From the NCBI GenBank assembly GCA_024699855.1, contig JAMPIQ010000001.1, positions 12,648,001 through 12,712,000 of the forward strand: 64,000 nucleotides of DNA, written 5' to 3'. This stretch comes from Aphelenchoides besseyi. Lineage: Eukaryota > Nematoda > Chromadorea > Rhabditida > Aphelenchoididae. This document shows, piece after piece, positions 35,201 through 47,396 of the stretch. Below the pieces are notes generated by a model, which had not been told where the DNA came from, did not search any database, and was given only the letters and a program-made list of their open reading frames with translations. The translations under genes were made by a program, and so were the position numbers. How positions within the stretch are numbered: the stretch's first letter is position 1; each line of letters opens with the position of its first letter.

Positions 35201-38122
35201 TTGAAAAAGTGTTGTTAACCACAGAGATGAGCTTTTGAAACATTCATGCTTATTACGAACTTTTCGGAAGATTCGAGTGATCTTGGGAATTGAGTTGAAG
35301 CGTGAAATTGATACGAAACACGTCCAACTGCATATTAGAATCTGCCTACGATATTTTGACCAATTTGTCATCAGAAATTACGCATAAGAAGTGAATACAA
35401 ACTGGACAATACGCTCCAGTGTCCTACATTTGATGTTTATTATGGCTGACAACCGGAAATTCTTTAATTGAATGTCCGGTCTTCTTACTCCAAAAAACTT
35501 CGTAGTTCTCTCGTCATGAACGGAAATGCGGAGGGTTAGATCTCGACGTTGTTTTGGGTTCTGATTTTTATTATTCTCTAGCCAATTATTTGGTTGCATC
35601 ATAACTGCAGGATTAATAAGAAGAAAATCTTGTTCTGGGAATAAATTGGAATTTCCAAACGAACATACGAAAGAACTGTGGATGGCACATATATCGGTTC
35701 GCAATTCGCTTCGCTTTTGCGATACTGAGACTAAGACAGCACTGTAAATCAGAGCTCTAACATGTAAACGGGTATTGAAAGTTAAAGTCCAAGACATTTC
35801 TTAGGTTTTCTATCGAGAATCTTAAGGTACCTATCAGCGTCCGATGTTATGATTTGGGCAAAAGCAGCGAACTTTGATTAGCGCTTAATCAAGAATCGAA
35901 CTATGCAGCGCAATACCTCAACAATGCTCTTGAGATCAGTGTTGTTATTGGAATTCAAAAGCACCATCTTTCGACATTACTGATCATCAAATTCGTAAAC
36001 TGTGAAGTTTAAGTGTCCACACGAGTTGAAAACTCGGATGTCAACCGACATCAAGACGAATTCTGTTGCCGGAAGTTTCATAGCTTTTGCGTCAAAGAAA
36101 ATTGAGTGGGAACAAACTGAATCATAGGGTTAGTCAGCGAGAAGTCTACGGTGACTCTCGACCAGAAACAATCGAAACACTGTTGATTTCATTGAAATGT
36201 TTCGACACAAAGTGCGATTTGTTTGCTTCAACAGTAGAAAACGATTTCACTTTGTCGAAATTAATACTTTACAATTGAAGGAAGGCTCAACTTTGCTCAT
36301 GATATCATTAGATAAATTCGTTATTCCCACCGAGTTGTAAGTCTAATTGGAGAACAAGCGGGCAACAAAGTGAATAATTCAACTACGGAAGTAGTTCTCT
36401 GAGTAAGTGAGTAACAGCAAATGTTTGAAATTACCAAAAACCACGTTCTTTTTTACACACAAAACACCACTCGACTGAAGTTATGTGGAAGAGTTCAGAT
36501 GTAAGGAACTACTTGCATACAATGTACTTAACGTGTTTGAACGGGAATTCAAAGACCGTACATAAAAAGAACGATCACGGTATTTGTAGGCCACTTTTCA
36601 AGACGTTGAGCGGAAGTAAAGTGCGGTGTAGGCGTCTTGTTTTAAACGTTTTGCATTCGCAATGACCATACTCTCAGTGTTTCCCGCACATTTCGTCGAG
36701 ATTGTTGACGTATTTTCTTAACGTCGATAGTACTTGAAAACATCAAAATCCGAATGTCAATTTCATTCGAACTCTCGTTTCAAACAGATTACAGAGGTTC
36801 GTTTGCATTTAAATTAACTTCTCCGTCAAGCATTTTGCAACTCTAGTAACCCATTGGGCTAATGAAAAAAAGCGTAGGAGCTGAAATCGACGTTTAAATT
36901 CGATTTGTTTCAAATGGCAACGTGGTCTTTCGCTAAGTGCAACGGTAATTTGTAAACGTTAAAATAACTTCTGGGGCAAGTACTTTAACGGGAGCATTGA
37001 AAAGCTCCACGAAAATAACCGTAGATAAGCATTGATGCTACGGCGAAGAATTGGCGTGATTTCTGAAAACTACGAAATCCTTTATGACTACGTAACGATT
37101 TTAAGGTTTCTGGAGATTAAATGAGCCAATTTCCCACGATATAACGGAAACGTAGTCGCATTTTGTGCAAAGATCGAATTTCGACCACAAAGTCCGTGGC
37201 TATTTAAGTCGACAATTAAATCGGAGTTAACGCAAAACGGCAAATGAACTTTGGGATCTGAACAAAACGTCACTTTGTAACATTCCCGATAGTATTCCTT
37301 TTCGACTATGCGGAAGTGTGGTCAACAGAAAAACAAGGTCGATTTGTTTCCACTCAAATTGTTCGTCTTTGTCAACTTCATGGCGTTCGAAGAAAGAAGT
37401 CCAAATCGGGCTTTACTCTTCATTCTTGGTTCAAAGGTCGGCAACTGGTTTCTGTAGAATTTGCACGACGGAAAACCGTTTTTTACAAATCCGTTGGCAA
37501 CAAACTCTAGTGTATAATGTGAACTGTAAACATCGTTGAAATTGATTCAATTCATCAATTAAACGCAAAAACATGAGGATATAACGACATTCCATCGTTG
37601 TACTCGACAATTTGTTCTCATCTATTGATGTCGTTTCGTATGAGTGCACTCGACATTTGATGTAAAACAAATTTGATTTGCGTGACGTGCTTTTATGTCA
37701 AACATCAAATTCGAAGATCATTTAAACTTACAAATGATACGGTGAAAGATCATTATTAAAACAAGAAAAAAGATCAAGAACGATCAAAACTTCGGCATAT
37801 TTGTTCGCAATCGATAACCCGAGAAAGTTTGCAGTCATCAGCCAAAAGAAACAACAATCTCTCTTTGGTTTATGAGCGTTCGGTGTTCGCGTTCACCTTT
37901 GCTCCTCGTCCGTTCGACCTTCAATACCGATAGAGCATACCGATTTAAGCGTTGTTTGTATTTTTCGCTGTGAACAGAAATATCGCGGTTGATAGGAAGA
38001 GGTTGTCGTTCGAGTTTCGTGTTTATTATCATCGCTCTTTTTCATCGGGCAACAGTTTTGCGGTTGACCGTGTTTATATTTCTGTTAATTGTCCGCAATA
38101 AGTGTGTTTAGAAGCAATCGAT
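32293..38122. other. 5.8-kb gene desert
   Basis: No open frame here matches a family. The longest from an ATG is 139 codons on the minus strand (35797-35378), hydrophilic and without splice or domain support. One copy of the 10-mer RCCGGAAGTY sits at 36068-36077. AAGCAATCGAT just before the malate dehydrogenase ATG follows a TTTAG (38108-38111), a possible trans-splice acceptor 11 nt upstream of the start. Confidence 0.5.
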
Positions 38123-39436
38123 ATGTCGAGTCCAATTCGCGTTTTGGTCACTGGAGCTGCCGGTCAAATCGGTTATTCGCTGGTCCTTCAAATTGCCAAA
38201 GGAGATGTTTTCGGTCGGGATCAAGTAAGAAGACAGGAATACAAACAAAAGCATTTCAAATCATTTAGCCTGTCACTCTCGTTCTTCTCGATATTCCTCC
38301 AGTGCAAGAAGTGTTGAATGGTGTTGCTCTTGAGCTTCAAGACTGTGCATTGAATCACTTGCGAGGTAAAGACTGCGCTCAATTTACAAAATTCGATTTT
38401 CAAATTTAGATGTCGAAGTCTGTGTATCGGAGGAACCCGCATTCAAGGACATCGACTATGCGTTCTTGGTCGGTGCTATGCCTCGCCGTGAAGGAATGGA
38501 ACGAAAAGATTTGTTGGCTGCAAACGTTAAGATCTTCAAATCGCAAGGTCGTGCTTTGGCCAACTACGCCAAACCAACGTGTAAGGTAGATGCAAATTGT
38601 TTAATTTCAATTTATGCGTATAACTTTCAGGTTTTGGTTGTTGGTAATCCGGCCAACACAAACGCTTACATTTGTGCGAAATATGCTGAAGGCAAAATCC
38701 CGGCTCGCAACTTCAGTGCGATGACTCGTCTCGATCATAATCGTGCTACTGCTCAAGTTCGTGTTCACTTAAGAAACTAAAATAAATTAATTATTCAGAT
38801 CGCTCAACGTAGCGGAGTCACGGCTGGCGACGTGAAGAACGTGATCATTTGGGGCAATCACTCGAGCACTCAATTTCCAGATGTCAGTCATGCAAAAGTG
38901 AACAAAGGTATATAGTCATCTGGGCGTTCTATTTAACAGATGGTTTAGGTGGAAAAGAAACTTCAGTTTATGAAGCCGTCAACGATGAAAAGTTTCTTCA
39001 AGGCGAATTCATTAGCGTAAGTGTTCAGTCGTTAAATAGGAAGTCTTATCGTTGTTTCAGTTGGTTCAAAAGCGTGGTGCTGTGATCATTGAGAAGCGAA
39101 AGTTGTCTTCAGCAATGTCTGCTTCCAAAGCTGCTTGTGATCACATTCACGATTGGCATTTCGGCACTCAAAACGGCCAATGGGTCTCGATGGCTGTTCC
39201 ATCCGACGGCTCATATGGTTGGTCGTTCAATGTTGTTTATTTTTAAATAATTTATTTCAGGTATTCCTGAGGGCCTTGTCTTTTCGTTTCCTGTTGAAAT
39301 TCAAAACAAAGAGTGGAAAATCGTTCAAGGACTTGAATTGAATGATTTTGCAAAGGAAAAGATTCGTCTTACCACTGATGAGTTGAAATCGGAACGTGAC
39401 GAAGCACTTCAAGCTTGTGAAGCATCGAACATTTGA
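38123..39436 (+). CDS. MDH1: Cytosolic malate dehydrogenase
   Basis: Eight exons (38123-38224, 38269-38365, 38410-38585, 38631-38756, 38799-38907, 38949-39016, 39061-39217, 39261-39436) give 336 residues, the family length. The N-terminus [15 protein letters not shown] is the NAD-binding P-loop, with no transit peptide, so cytosolic. The mobile loop has [12 protein letters not shown] with substrate arginines. [10 protein letters not shown] follows, then catalytic TRLDHNRA (Arg and Asp) and WGNHSSTQ (proton-relay His). The reaction is reversible NAD-dependent malate/oxaloacetate conversion in the malate-aspartate shuttle and gluconeogenesis. All key residues are intact. It converges with the gamma-glutamyltransferase gene, 273 nt between stops. 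Confidence 0.97.
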
Positions 39437-39709
39437 ATTCAACTTATTCGTTAGGTTTTTCCAAAACCTTTAGCCGTCTACTAAAAATTACTCAGTTCTA
39501 ACAACTCTATAGGACGTTTTCATGTTCAATTACAACTGTTCGCTATTCTTCGATTGTAGCAACCTCAGATTGTCGAAATAAGAAAACTTTATTAGCAAGT
39601 TCGAGACATTTATTTACAAACAAACGGACCGAAATGAGACCGGATCTTTGGATTTGTGGTGTGTGAAAGCGTTTAGTTTCCCGTTCAAATGAATCACTCG
39701 GTTTGGCAT

Positions 39710-42167
39710 CTAATAGCCCTCAGGATGCATATTCGTTTTTCGTCGGTAGTCACCGTTTGCCTAAATCAAAAGTAAAAGTATCGTAATGAATTGGACGTAC
39801 GTAAATGTATCCGTCATCACCAACCACAATTCCTTGGACTACGCCTTCGAAGCCGGTAGTGAATTTGAATTTCTGTCCGAATTTTTTTTCTAAATCTTCA
39901 ATCAATTGTTTCGGCACTGCTTCTTCGTATTGAGTAATGTCGGGCGTGTACTGGTTGTGCAATGTGGGCGCATCAACGGCCTGTTTGATCGTTTCGTTGA
40001 AACAAAGAACGCGGATGATCGGTTTGGCTAATGCAGAGATGATTTTCGAGCCTCCTAAATTTCAATATGACCCTTTGTAGCTTCGTTGTACACATACCAG
40101 AAGCTCCCATAACCATTTTAACCTTAAATAATTTCATTAATTGGAAATAAGATCCTGTTTGTTTGTACCTTTCCAGTTTCCTCATCGAACATAACCAATG
40201 GACTCATCGAACTCATCGGTCGTTTGCCCGGTTGGATGAAATTGGGTTCCGACGGCGCAAATCCAAATCCGTTCGAAAGAAGTGGATTCGAAAAATCGTC
40301 TGCAATAATCGATTGAAAATCTCTAATCCCCGACACTTTCTACCCATTTCATCATTATAGACGATGCCCAGTTTCGGTGATTGAACTACCGCACCAAACC
40401 ATCGATTAACAGTTGAAGTGGCCGAAACAGCGTTTCCCTGTTCGTCTAAAGCGCTGACGTGACTTGTTCCGTGATCTTCTTTCTACAATTCAGAAATCAA
40501 TCAAATGCAGCGATCGAATTTGACCCACTTGTGCAGTTCGATTATCACCATAGTATTCGGTTGGTTGTGCATATTCCAACAGTCGATCCACAATGTTTTC
40601 TGTGTAATTTGAAGTTGTCATTTCATAAGCCAATTTAAACGACGATGGAGAGTAGTCGACGTCTCCCATCTTTGTTCGTTGAGCATATCCGAATTTTTGA
40701 GCTTCAATCAACGCGTGATAGAAATACGTGTCGTCATAAACTCCATCAACGGGATTTCCAGGATCTGTGTGATTGTGGAATTTGCCTTAAACAAGTTTGT
40801 TGTTTCAATCATGTTGTCTATACTCACTGGTCATAACCGCAACAATGTTTTGGACGATGGCAAACGATGATGGAGGTGGAGGTCCGCACATTGTGAGATT
40901 TTGATGGAAACGACTGGATAGAAGCGGTGTTTCGTAGACTTTCGGTTTGTAGTTCGACAGATCTTCTTTCGTTATGATTCCACCGTTTTCTTGGATTTCT
41001 TTTACAATCACATCAGCCATGTCACCATGATAAAACAATTCAACGGGATCTTCTGCATCGGCAATCATTTCCAACGTATCAGCCAACTCGGTACGTTTAA
41101 TCACGTCTCCAAATTGATAAACACGATCCGTCTCCTTGTTGATCCAACCACTGAATTGAACTCGTAATAAGAAATCGAGAATCGAACTAACTGCATGCTT
41201 GGAAGTGTGCGGAAATGTTTCTCTTTGACATTTAGAACGTAGCCCAAATACTCGGAAATCGGTACTCCATTTCGAGCCAAACGAATCGACGGCTCAACGA
41301 TTTCACGCCAACTCACGCGTCCACTTCCAAAGTTCTTGAATGCCAACCAATAGCCAGCGATTTCTCCCGGAGTTGCAATTGCCTTCCAGCCTAGAACAAT
41401 CCGTAAAATTCTCACGATGGTCAACTACCAACCATATTTCGATGCAAACTCCTCATTTCCGAACATGTCTCGATGAGCAGCCGCCGGTGCAGTTTCGCGA
41501 GCATCAACAACAAGACATTTTTGAGTTGTTGCGTTGTACAAAGTCATCAAAAATCCACCACCAATACCAGAACTGAAAAAATTGTGTGAGAAAACAACAG
41601 GAAATCAGGTCTTATAGTTCAGATTAGCGAGTTTTGATTATTTGAAAGTTTCTTTACCTCTGTGGATTTGTGATTCCTAAACAGAACAACGACGCCAGGC
41701 TTGCATCAACCGCATTTCCACCACGAATCATAATATCACGACCAAATTCGTTGCAGGTTCCTAAACGTTTGGTTGCCTACTAGCGTCCACTTAAAACTTG
41801 CCATGATCACAAGTGATTGCTGCTTTTTTGAATTTCGGCATCAAACTGTTCGCTGGTGGAGGCCAATCGTAGCGATGTGGTTTGTTGTTCTTCCACTGCA
41901 GCAGAAAAGTAAGTTAAAAGGTAAACGAACCAACTTTTGATTTTGCGATCGTTTGTCCCTGATTCAAAGTTGGCAGTCCAACGATAAGGCAAATAGCCAA
42001 GAAGACAGTGAACATTACAATAACTCCAGTGGTAAATTTGACTGCAAACCTGAAAGACGAGACGGTAAGATCGAAACAGTTGCTATGAGATCGATCGTTC
42101 TACTTTATTCTCACGTTTACCTTCGATGAAATGACCGTTCGTCGTACTTCTCGTCATCGCGTGTCAT
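39710..42167 (-). CDS. GGT: Gamma-glutamyltransferase
   Basis: Minus-strand multi-exon gene from MTRDDEKYDERSFHRR at 42167 to the stop at 39712-39710. A single N-terminal anchor (TGVIVMFTVFLAICLIVGL) makes it a type II ectoenzyme. Family blocks in order: DARETAPAAAHRDMF, GWKAIATPGEIAGYW, VEPSIRLARNGVPIS, ELSNYKPK-type, GDVDYSPSSFK, GTSHVSALDEQGNAVSATST (autoprocessing and nucleophile Thr at the start of the small subunit), SSMSPLVMFDEETGK and GASG. The last exon uses the acceptor before GCAAACGG and ends ANGDYRRKTNMHPEGY, matching the usual ...EPAGY end; reading straight through the final 38-nt intron gives a false end. Function: cleaves the gamma-glutamyl bond of glutathione and conjugates outside the cell. 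Confidence 0.92.
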
Positions 42168-43751
42168 CGGAACGTGAACACGACACGCGCCCATAAATTT
42201 TAGTTTTAATAACAAGGTTAAACAAATGGACCTTTAGACGTCAAGGTCAGTTTTTTAATCAACCACAACTGTCAAAGGAAATCAATCGGATTCGCTCTGA
42301 TCTACGCTCCAAAGTGGTGATTTTGATTTACGTACGGAAACCCGATTTTTTCTCAAGGCGGTGGAATTTACACGTTTTTTCGGAAGAATTTGAGGGGCGA
42401 CAGTCGGTCGTGCTTATTAGACCGATGAAGCGGATGACCGAAAGCGGATTACTCAACGGAATCGCTTATAAATTGAGGTATTTGAGCAGCAGCAGACCGT
42501 TTCGAAAATCGAAATGAATTCCCTTCTTTTCGTATTCCACATGCTTTGCTGGTCATTCCTTTGTCGCGAGCGTTTAGCTAATACGCTCGATTGGTGGTTC
42601 CGGATGCAATCAAAACCAATTGATTGCGCAGGTCGTCGAATTCATTCAATCGTTAATTCGTGTTAATTGACATTCTTCGCCTTAGATTTTCACCCTTTGA
42701 ACTTTGTAGGATTAACAAAGACAACTGAAAGTGTAAAAAGCATAAACAACGAGCAAATAAGATTGAATGTGTAGAAGTGAATGATTCGTGAAGTAAAAGT
42801 CTGCAAACAAGAGGAAGATCTTTGAGAGACATTTAGGAAAAGAGCAAATGAATCCTCGTGTCCGACTGCCTCTTCTTTTAGGGAGTTTTTGAACAAAAAA
42901 GATCTGATCGATACGACGTGTTCGAAATGACCAACACGCCTTCCTGCTTTGTCGTTGCTCTTCAACCGGTTTGTCCGACGGCCCGACGATCCCATCGCTC
43001 GTCCACCTTTGACTACCGGTCAGTTGAATGCATCTAGGGTTCAAACAAAACGAACAAGATTGTGAAAAAAATTCAGTGGTCGTAGCTTCCGGTTATCAAG
43101 TGGACTTGCACATGAAATACTTGAGATCTTTATCGACAACAAAAAATGACAATCAACTGGTTGACTACCGTAGAGATGAAGAAACAACTCGAAAGTAAGT
43201 AGAGAGGAGTCGTCACATGGAAATGAATAACAATAAGGTCATGTTGAGTCATAGGTTTTAAGATTGATGGAACGTAAATACGCTCTGCAATGTTTGTAAT
43301 CATCCAATTGGTCTATTGACGTCTACGTACGAAGCTTTGAGGCTCGTAGACGATTGCGGAAGAGTTCCGTGTAAACAGTTCGGATCGTTGAATGTAACGA
43401 CTAACATAAACATTCGGTAACCATTGATCAACACGCTTACTTTCAATTGTAAGGTCAATTACTGCATGTTTTGTTTTACAAGTCTGTGGATTGTTCACGA
43501 AACCGGTTAGTTCAATAATTGACGCATTGGCCCAACCCAAAATGATGAGTCAAGAAGGAAAAAGTTGTAAACTCAAAGACGGAGATGCAATCGAACTGAG
43601 AAACGGAAACACAAAAAGAAACCCACTGCTGGTAGATAAGAAAGGAGGTTTTGTGCATTCCGGAAATCAAACGTATCAGAGCTTTTGCGTTGTTTAAATG
43701 GTACAAAATTTTATTCGATCATAATAACCACTAAGATAGCGGATTCCTCTA
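42168..43751. other. Intergenic, divergent promoters
   Basis: Lies between the starts of gamma-glutamyltransferase (-) and PLC copy 2 (+). No family-like coding sequence on either strand. Confidence 0.5.
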
Positions 43752-46700
43752 ATGGCTAAGATGAACAGTCGCACTTTCAAAATCACGGATGAGTACATTC
43801 AAGGCCGAGAGTTTGTTTTCAAGAGCAAACAAGTTGGTTTGACAGTTTAACTCTCGAATTTATTTGATGTTCAGCAAAAGATTGGAGTGGAATCGCAAAA
43901 TGTACGATTGCGAATTGATGCTGCGGGTTTGATTTTGTATTGGGATTATTTGAAATTGGTAATTCTTGTAGTCAATTCACAGGTTCTAGTTGATTTCAGC
44001 GAGAAGGAAAGTTTGTTTTTGTTGACGCGATTGTCGACGCACGAGTTCCAAAGAACGACAAAAAGACATTGGTAATATGTTGTAATAAGAACTTTGTTTC
44101 GGCTCAGTTTTTTGAATTTGAAGCAACGGATGGAAACGAGGTAGTGGTTATTTGACATTCGTGAGCTTATGCTTGTTTAGGAAGTGGTTGCTCAATGGGC
44201 GACTTATATCTTTCAATGGGTAATGTTCATCGATGAACTGGCACACGAATCTAATTTTCAGGCCTACTGGAATAAACGTCAATATCATTCGGGTTAGTTT
44301 CTCTTTTGTATTCATTAAACTGTTTATCGTAGTTATGAGGCATATGCATCGACTGTTCGCTCAACTATTCCTTGACGATAGCACCAAACATAAGCGAAAA
44401 AAGTTTGGTTTTTCTTTTTTACTCCAGTAATCTTCTTTAGTGCCTACGAGCATTTGAATCGTCCCTACGATCATCAGTTCCGTAAATTCTTATTGGGAAG
44501 CTCAGTGGTATAGTGATTGCAGTAGTGGTAGTGTTCAAATTTGAGATTCAGAGATCCATAACAAGCGTTGACGAATTGTTGGATGTTTATTTGGATAAAG
44601 TGCAGCGACCAGAGGTTATGCAGATATTCAATCAACTAAAGTAAGTGATTATTGTAGACACTAGAGATGTTAACTGTGATTAAGATCGAGCAATCAAACG
44701 ACTTTAAGTCCGAAGCAATTTGCCGATTTCATCAACAACGAACAACGAGATCGACGATTAAACGAAGTCGTGCTTTAAATTCTTTACAGTTTTTTTATTT
44801 ATGTTTAGGAGATTTACCCAAAGAAAAGTTATAGTGCAGCGGAACGTTTGATTAGAGAATTGGAGAACGGCGAATCTCGACTTTCGATTCGCGGTTTTAT
44901 GCGCTATCTTCTCAGTGAAACCGATTTGGATTCGAATATGTTTCAGTTAAAGCCAACGACTATGAACGAAACGATCACTCACTACTATTGTTCATCATCA
45001 CATAACAGGCACTTGTTTATTCTTTTCTATTACAAACGCTTGATTAACAGGAATAACAAGGTGTTGTTTTCAGCTATCTCATTGGTTCGTTTGACATCGA
45101 AAAAATAACTCGAGACGTCCTAGGAAACCAAATACACGCTGCTAACCATCTACTCAAAGACAAATTTCACGATATTTGTCTCACGGAAGTTGAGATTTAC
45201 CGACAGGTTTGTTCTTTTCAATTCACGATCTTGTTATTAGACTTCAGATTCTGCTTGCTGGTTGTCGTTGCATCGAATTGGATTGTTGTATGACACATAT
45301 TTTTGTGAGTAGATCGACAGCTTTTAGGGGATGGACCAACGGGACCGGTGATTACTCACGGACCAATTTCGTTGCAACAAATAAACACAGTCCCGTTTGA
45401 GGTTTATTGTGCTTCTTCAATTGCATTGCATGTACTTTGTAGGATGTTTGTGAGGCGATTATGGATTCGGGTTTCAAGAGTTCTGACTACCCGATCGTTT
45501 TGTCACTGGAAAATCATTGCAGTCCACCGCAACAACAACAAATGGCTTGTTATTTCAAAGAGATCTTCGGTGAACACTTGCAAGATACACCTCTACCCAA
45601 TTATCCAGTAAACAAGAAAGAAACAGTTCGTTTTATTTCGTTTTACAGTTAGAACCAGGAGTACTATTACCCTCTCCGAATTTGCTTCGTAAGAAAATTC
45701 TGCTAAAAGGTCGAGGTTAACCACCGTCTTTATTTGCCTTCAGAGTTTGCATTTAGGCCCGAATTCGAAAAAGAAACCGCCCAAATTACATCCGATATCC
45801 AACATGTTTCAAAGCTTGAAAGTTGATGTCGAGAGGAGAATGCGAGTACGAAGCATTTCACCGAAGCCTGATGAAGAAGGAACAAGTAAACGACAAAGTC
45901 AGATCACAATCAGCGACGAGATTAACAATGTACGACATATGACATATGCTAGTTACTATTGTAATTTTGCAGATTCCAAAAGATTTCATGAAAGACGAAG
46001 CTGTAGACACGGTCGAAACCCAACCAGTTCTTGCTCAACAGATTAACTATTTTCAGGTCTGTTAACTATCAATACCTTTAGTTACAGTCGTTTCAGACGA
46101 GTCCAGTACTCAGCTATGGTCTGCTTCAACATCAATATCTCAAACATGCTCTTTGTTTAGATGATCCTTATTTTCTAATGCATTCCGGCTCGGAATCAAA
46201 ACTCGACAAGATCATCACTAAACGAAGTCGTGAATTCATTCAACACACCGCAAATCACATTATACGCGTTTATCCGGAGATATTGTACGTTGGCCCAAAA
46301 CCACAGTCTCCATTGGTTGCCGTTTCAGACGTTGCAACTCCTCCAATTTCATTCCTATGTACTTTTGGAGTGCGGGAGCGCAGATGTGTGCTCTGAACAT
46401 GCAGACTCCAGGAATAGAAATGCAAATGAATCAGACATTGTTCGAAGAGAATGGTCAGTGTGGTTATGTGTTGAAGTCACGGGTTTTATGTGATCGAATG
46501 CACAAGATGAGTGTCCACGACAAACACATTTGTGTGGCTAATCGATTGGAAATTTCAATAAAATCCGTTCAACTGCTCAATCTGCTTGTTCCAATGCGCG
46601 GAGACACGATCACTACTTATGTTCGTTGCGATCTCTACGATTTGCCCAATGACACGGTAGTTTTTTGCTCAACAAAATCTCGAGCTTTGGTTTAGATCAT

Positions 46701-47374
46701 CGGAAAATATCGAACAACTCAATCAACTAGTGATGGCTACAACACTCTTTATCTCGACAATAAGTTCATCTTCAAAAAAGTTTGTACTTACATTGCACTA
46801 CTCATTTCGATCGTTTTCAGATCATCAAACCGGAACACGCTTTGTAAGCAGAAAAGTTCTCGAATGATTGTTTGAATGAGAACTTCGAGTTTGACTTGAA
46901 ACAATCAGATTCGAGAACTACGAGATTTACCATAAGCTTTTTGTTTTATGTTGCATATTCGAGTGATGAACGAAAACGATGAAGAAATTGCTCAACGTTT
47001 TCTGGCCGTGCATAAGATTCAAGCTGGTTGGCGAACTTCACGTGCTCGATTGACTTTTATTTCAGGTTATCGACATATTTTGCTGCGAAACAAATACAAT
47101 CAATCTGAAGGCAATTTTCATCGAAACCAACTTTCATTATCAAGTCTTTAGGTCCGGCTAGTGTTTTCGTCAGAATTAAATCATCCATTTACGTTCCAAG
47201 CTATCAATTAAGTGGCACGGGCTCATTCAGTAATATGCTTTATTTTAGGAAGAACTAAGAGATCGTTACGTGGATCCTTTGCGTGAGAAGAACCAGAGAG
47301 AAAATGAAAGAAAGAACTTTGAAAATCCGTTTAACATGTCCGGTAAAAGTCAAAAAAAACAATCGACCGAATAG
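43752..47374 (+). CDS. Phospholipase C-beta-like, copy 2 (interrupted in the C2 domain)
   Basis: Paralogue of the copy at 22-25 kb with the same domain order: MAKMNSRTFKITDEY start, PH-like, EF-hand region, X box (HYYCSSSHNSYL, CRCIELDCW, GPVITHG, LSLENHC), linker, Y box (MHSGSESKLD, SSNFIPMYFWSAGAQMCALN), C2 (SSIYVPSYQ) and a short charged tail ending QSTE. Active-site His, Asn, Glu, Asp, His and Glu are all present. Most introns match copy 1. Two introns here have GC donors (45009 and 47111). At 46841-46947 the exon IIKPEHAL...MLHIRV, continuous in copy 1, is interrupted by about 105 nt containing a hairpin and a stop. No single GT-AG intron keeps the frame, although two short introns around an 8-nt exon would. 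The gene may therefore be damaged, or it may use unusual splicing. Confidence 0.85.
46841..46947 (+). repeat. Hairpin-bearing insertion in the C2-coding exon of PLC copy 2
   Basis: Arms GTTCTCGAATGATTGTTTGAA (46856-46876, described in two parts: GTTCTCGAAT then GATTGTTTGAA) and a near-perfect reverse complement at about 46898-46919 enclose a loop of about 21 nt. Flanks read GCTTTGT on the left (46839-46845) and GCTTTTTGTTTT on the right (46936-46947), a near direct repeat. Copy 1 has no insertion at the equivalent point (near 24875). Confidence 0.6.
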
Positions 47375-47396
47375 GATGGAAAGATGATAACGTCGT

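Noticed and set aside
35378..35797. 139-codon minus-strand frame from a true ATG in the gene desert
   Set aside because: No domain, no signal peptide, no splice support and no family resemblance; a frame of this length can occur by chance in this much sequence.
39750..39962. Gamma-glutamyltransferase end at FDLGKR
   Set aside because: That end comes from retaining a 38-nt GT-AG intron. Splicing it gives the conserved ...PEGY terminus at 39710.
44490..44545. tRNA-like A-box (AAGCTCAGTGG) with a TTCAAATTT further on
   Set aside because: It overlaps the conserved PLC copy 2 exon end (FLLGSS) and its intron. The T-arm does not pair and no acceptor stem forms.
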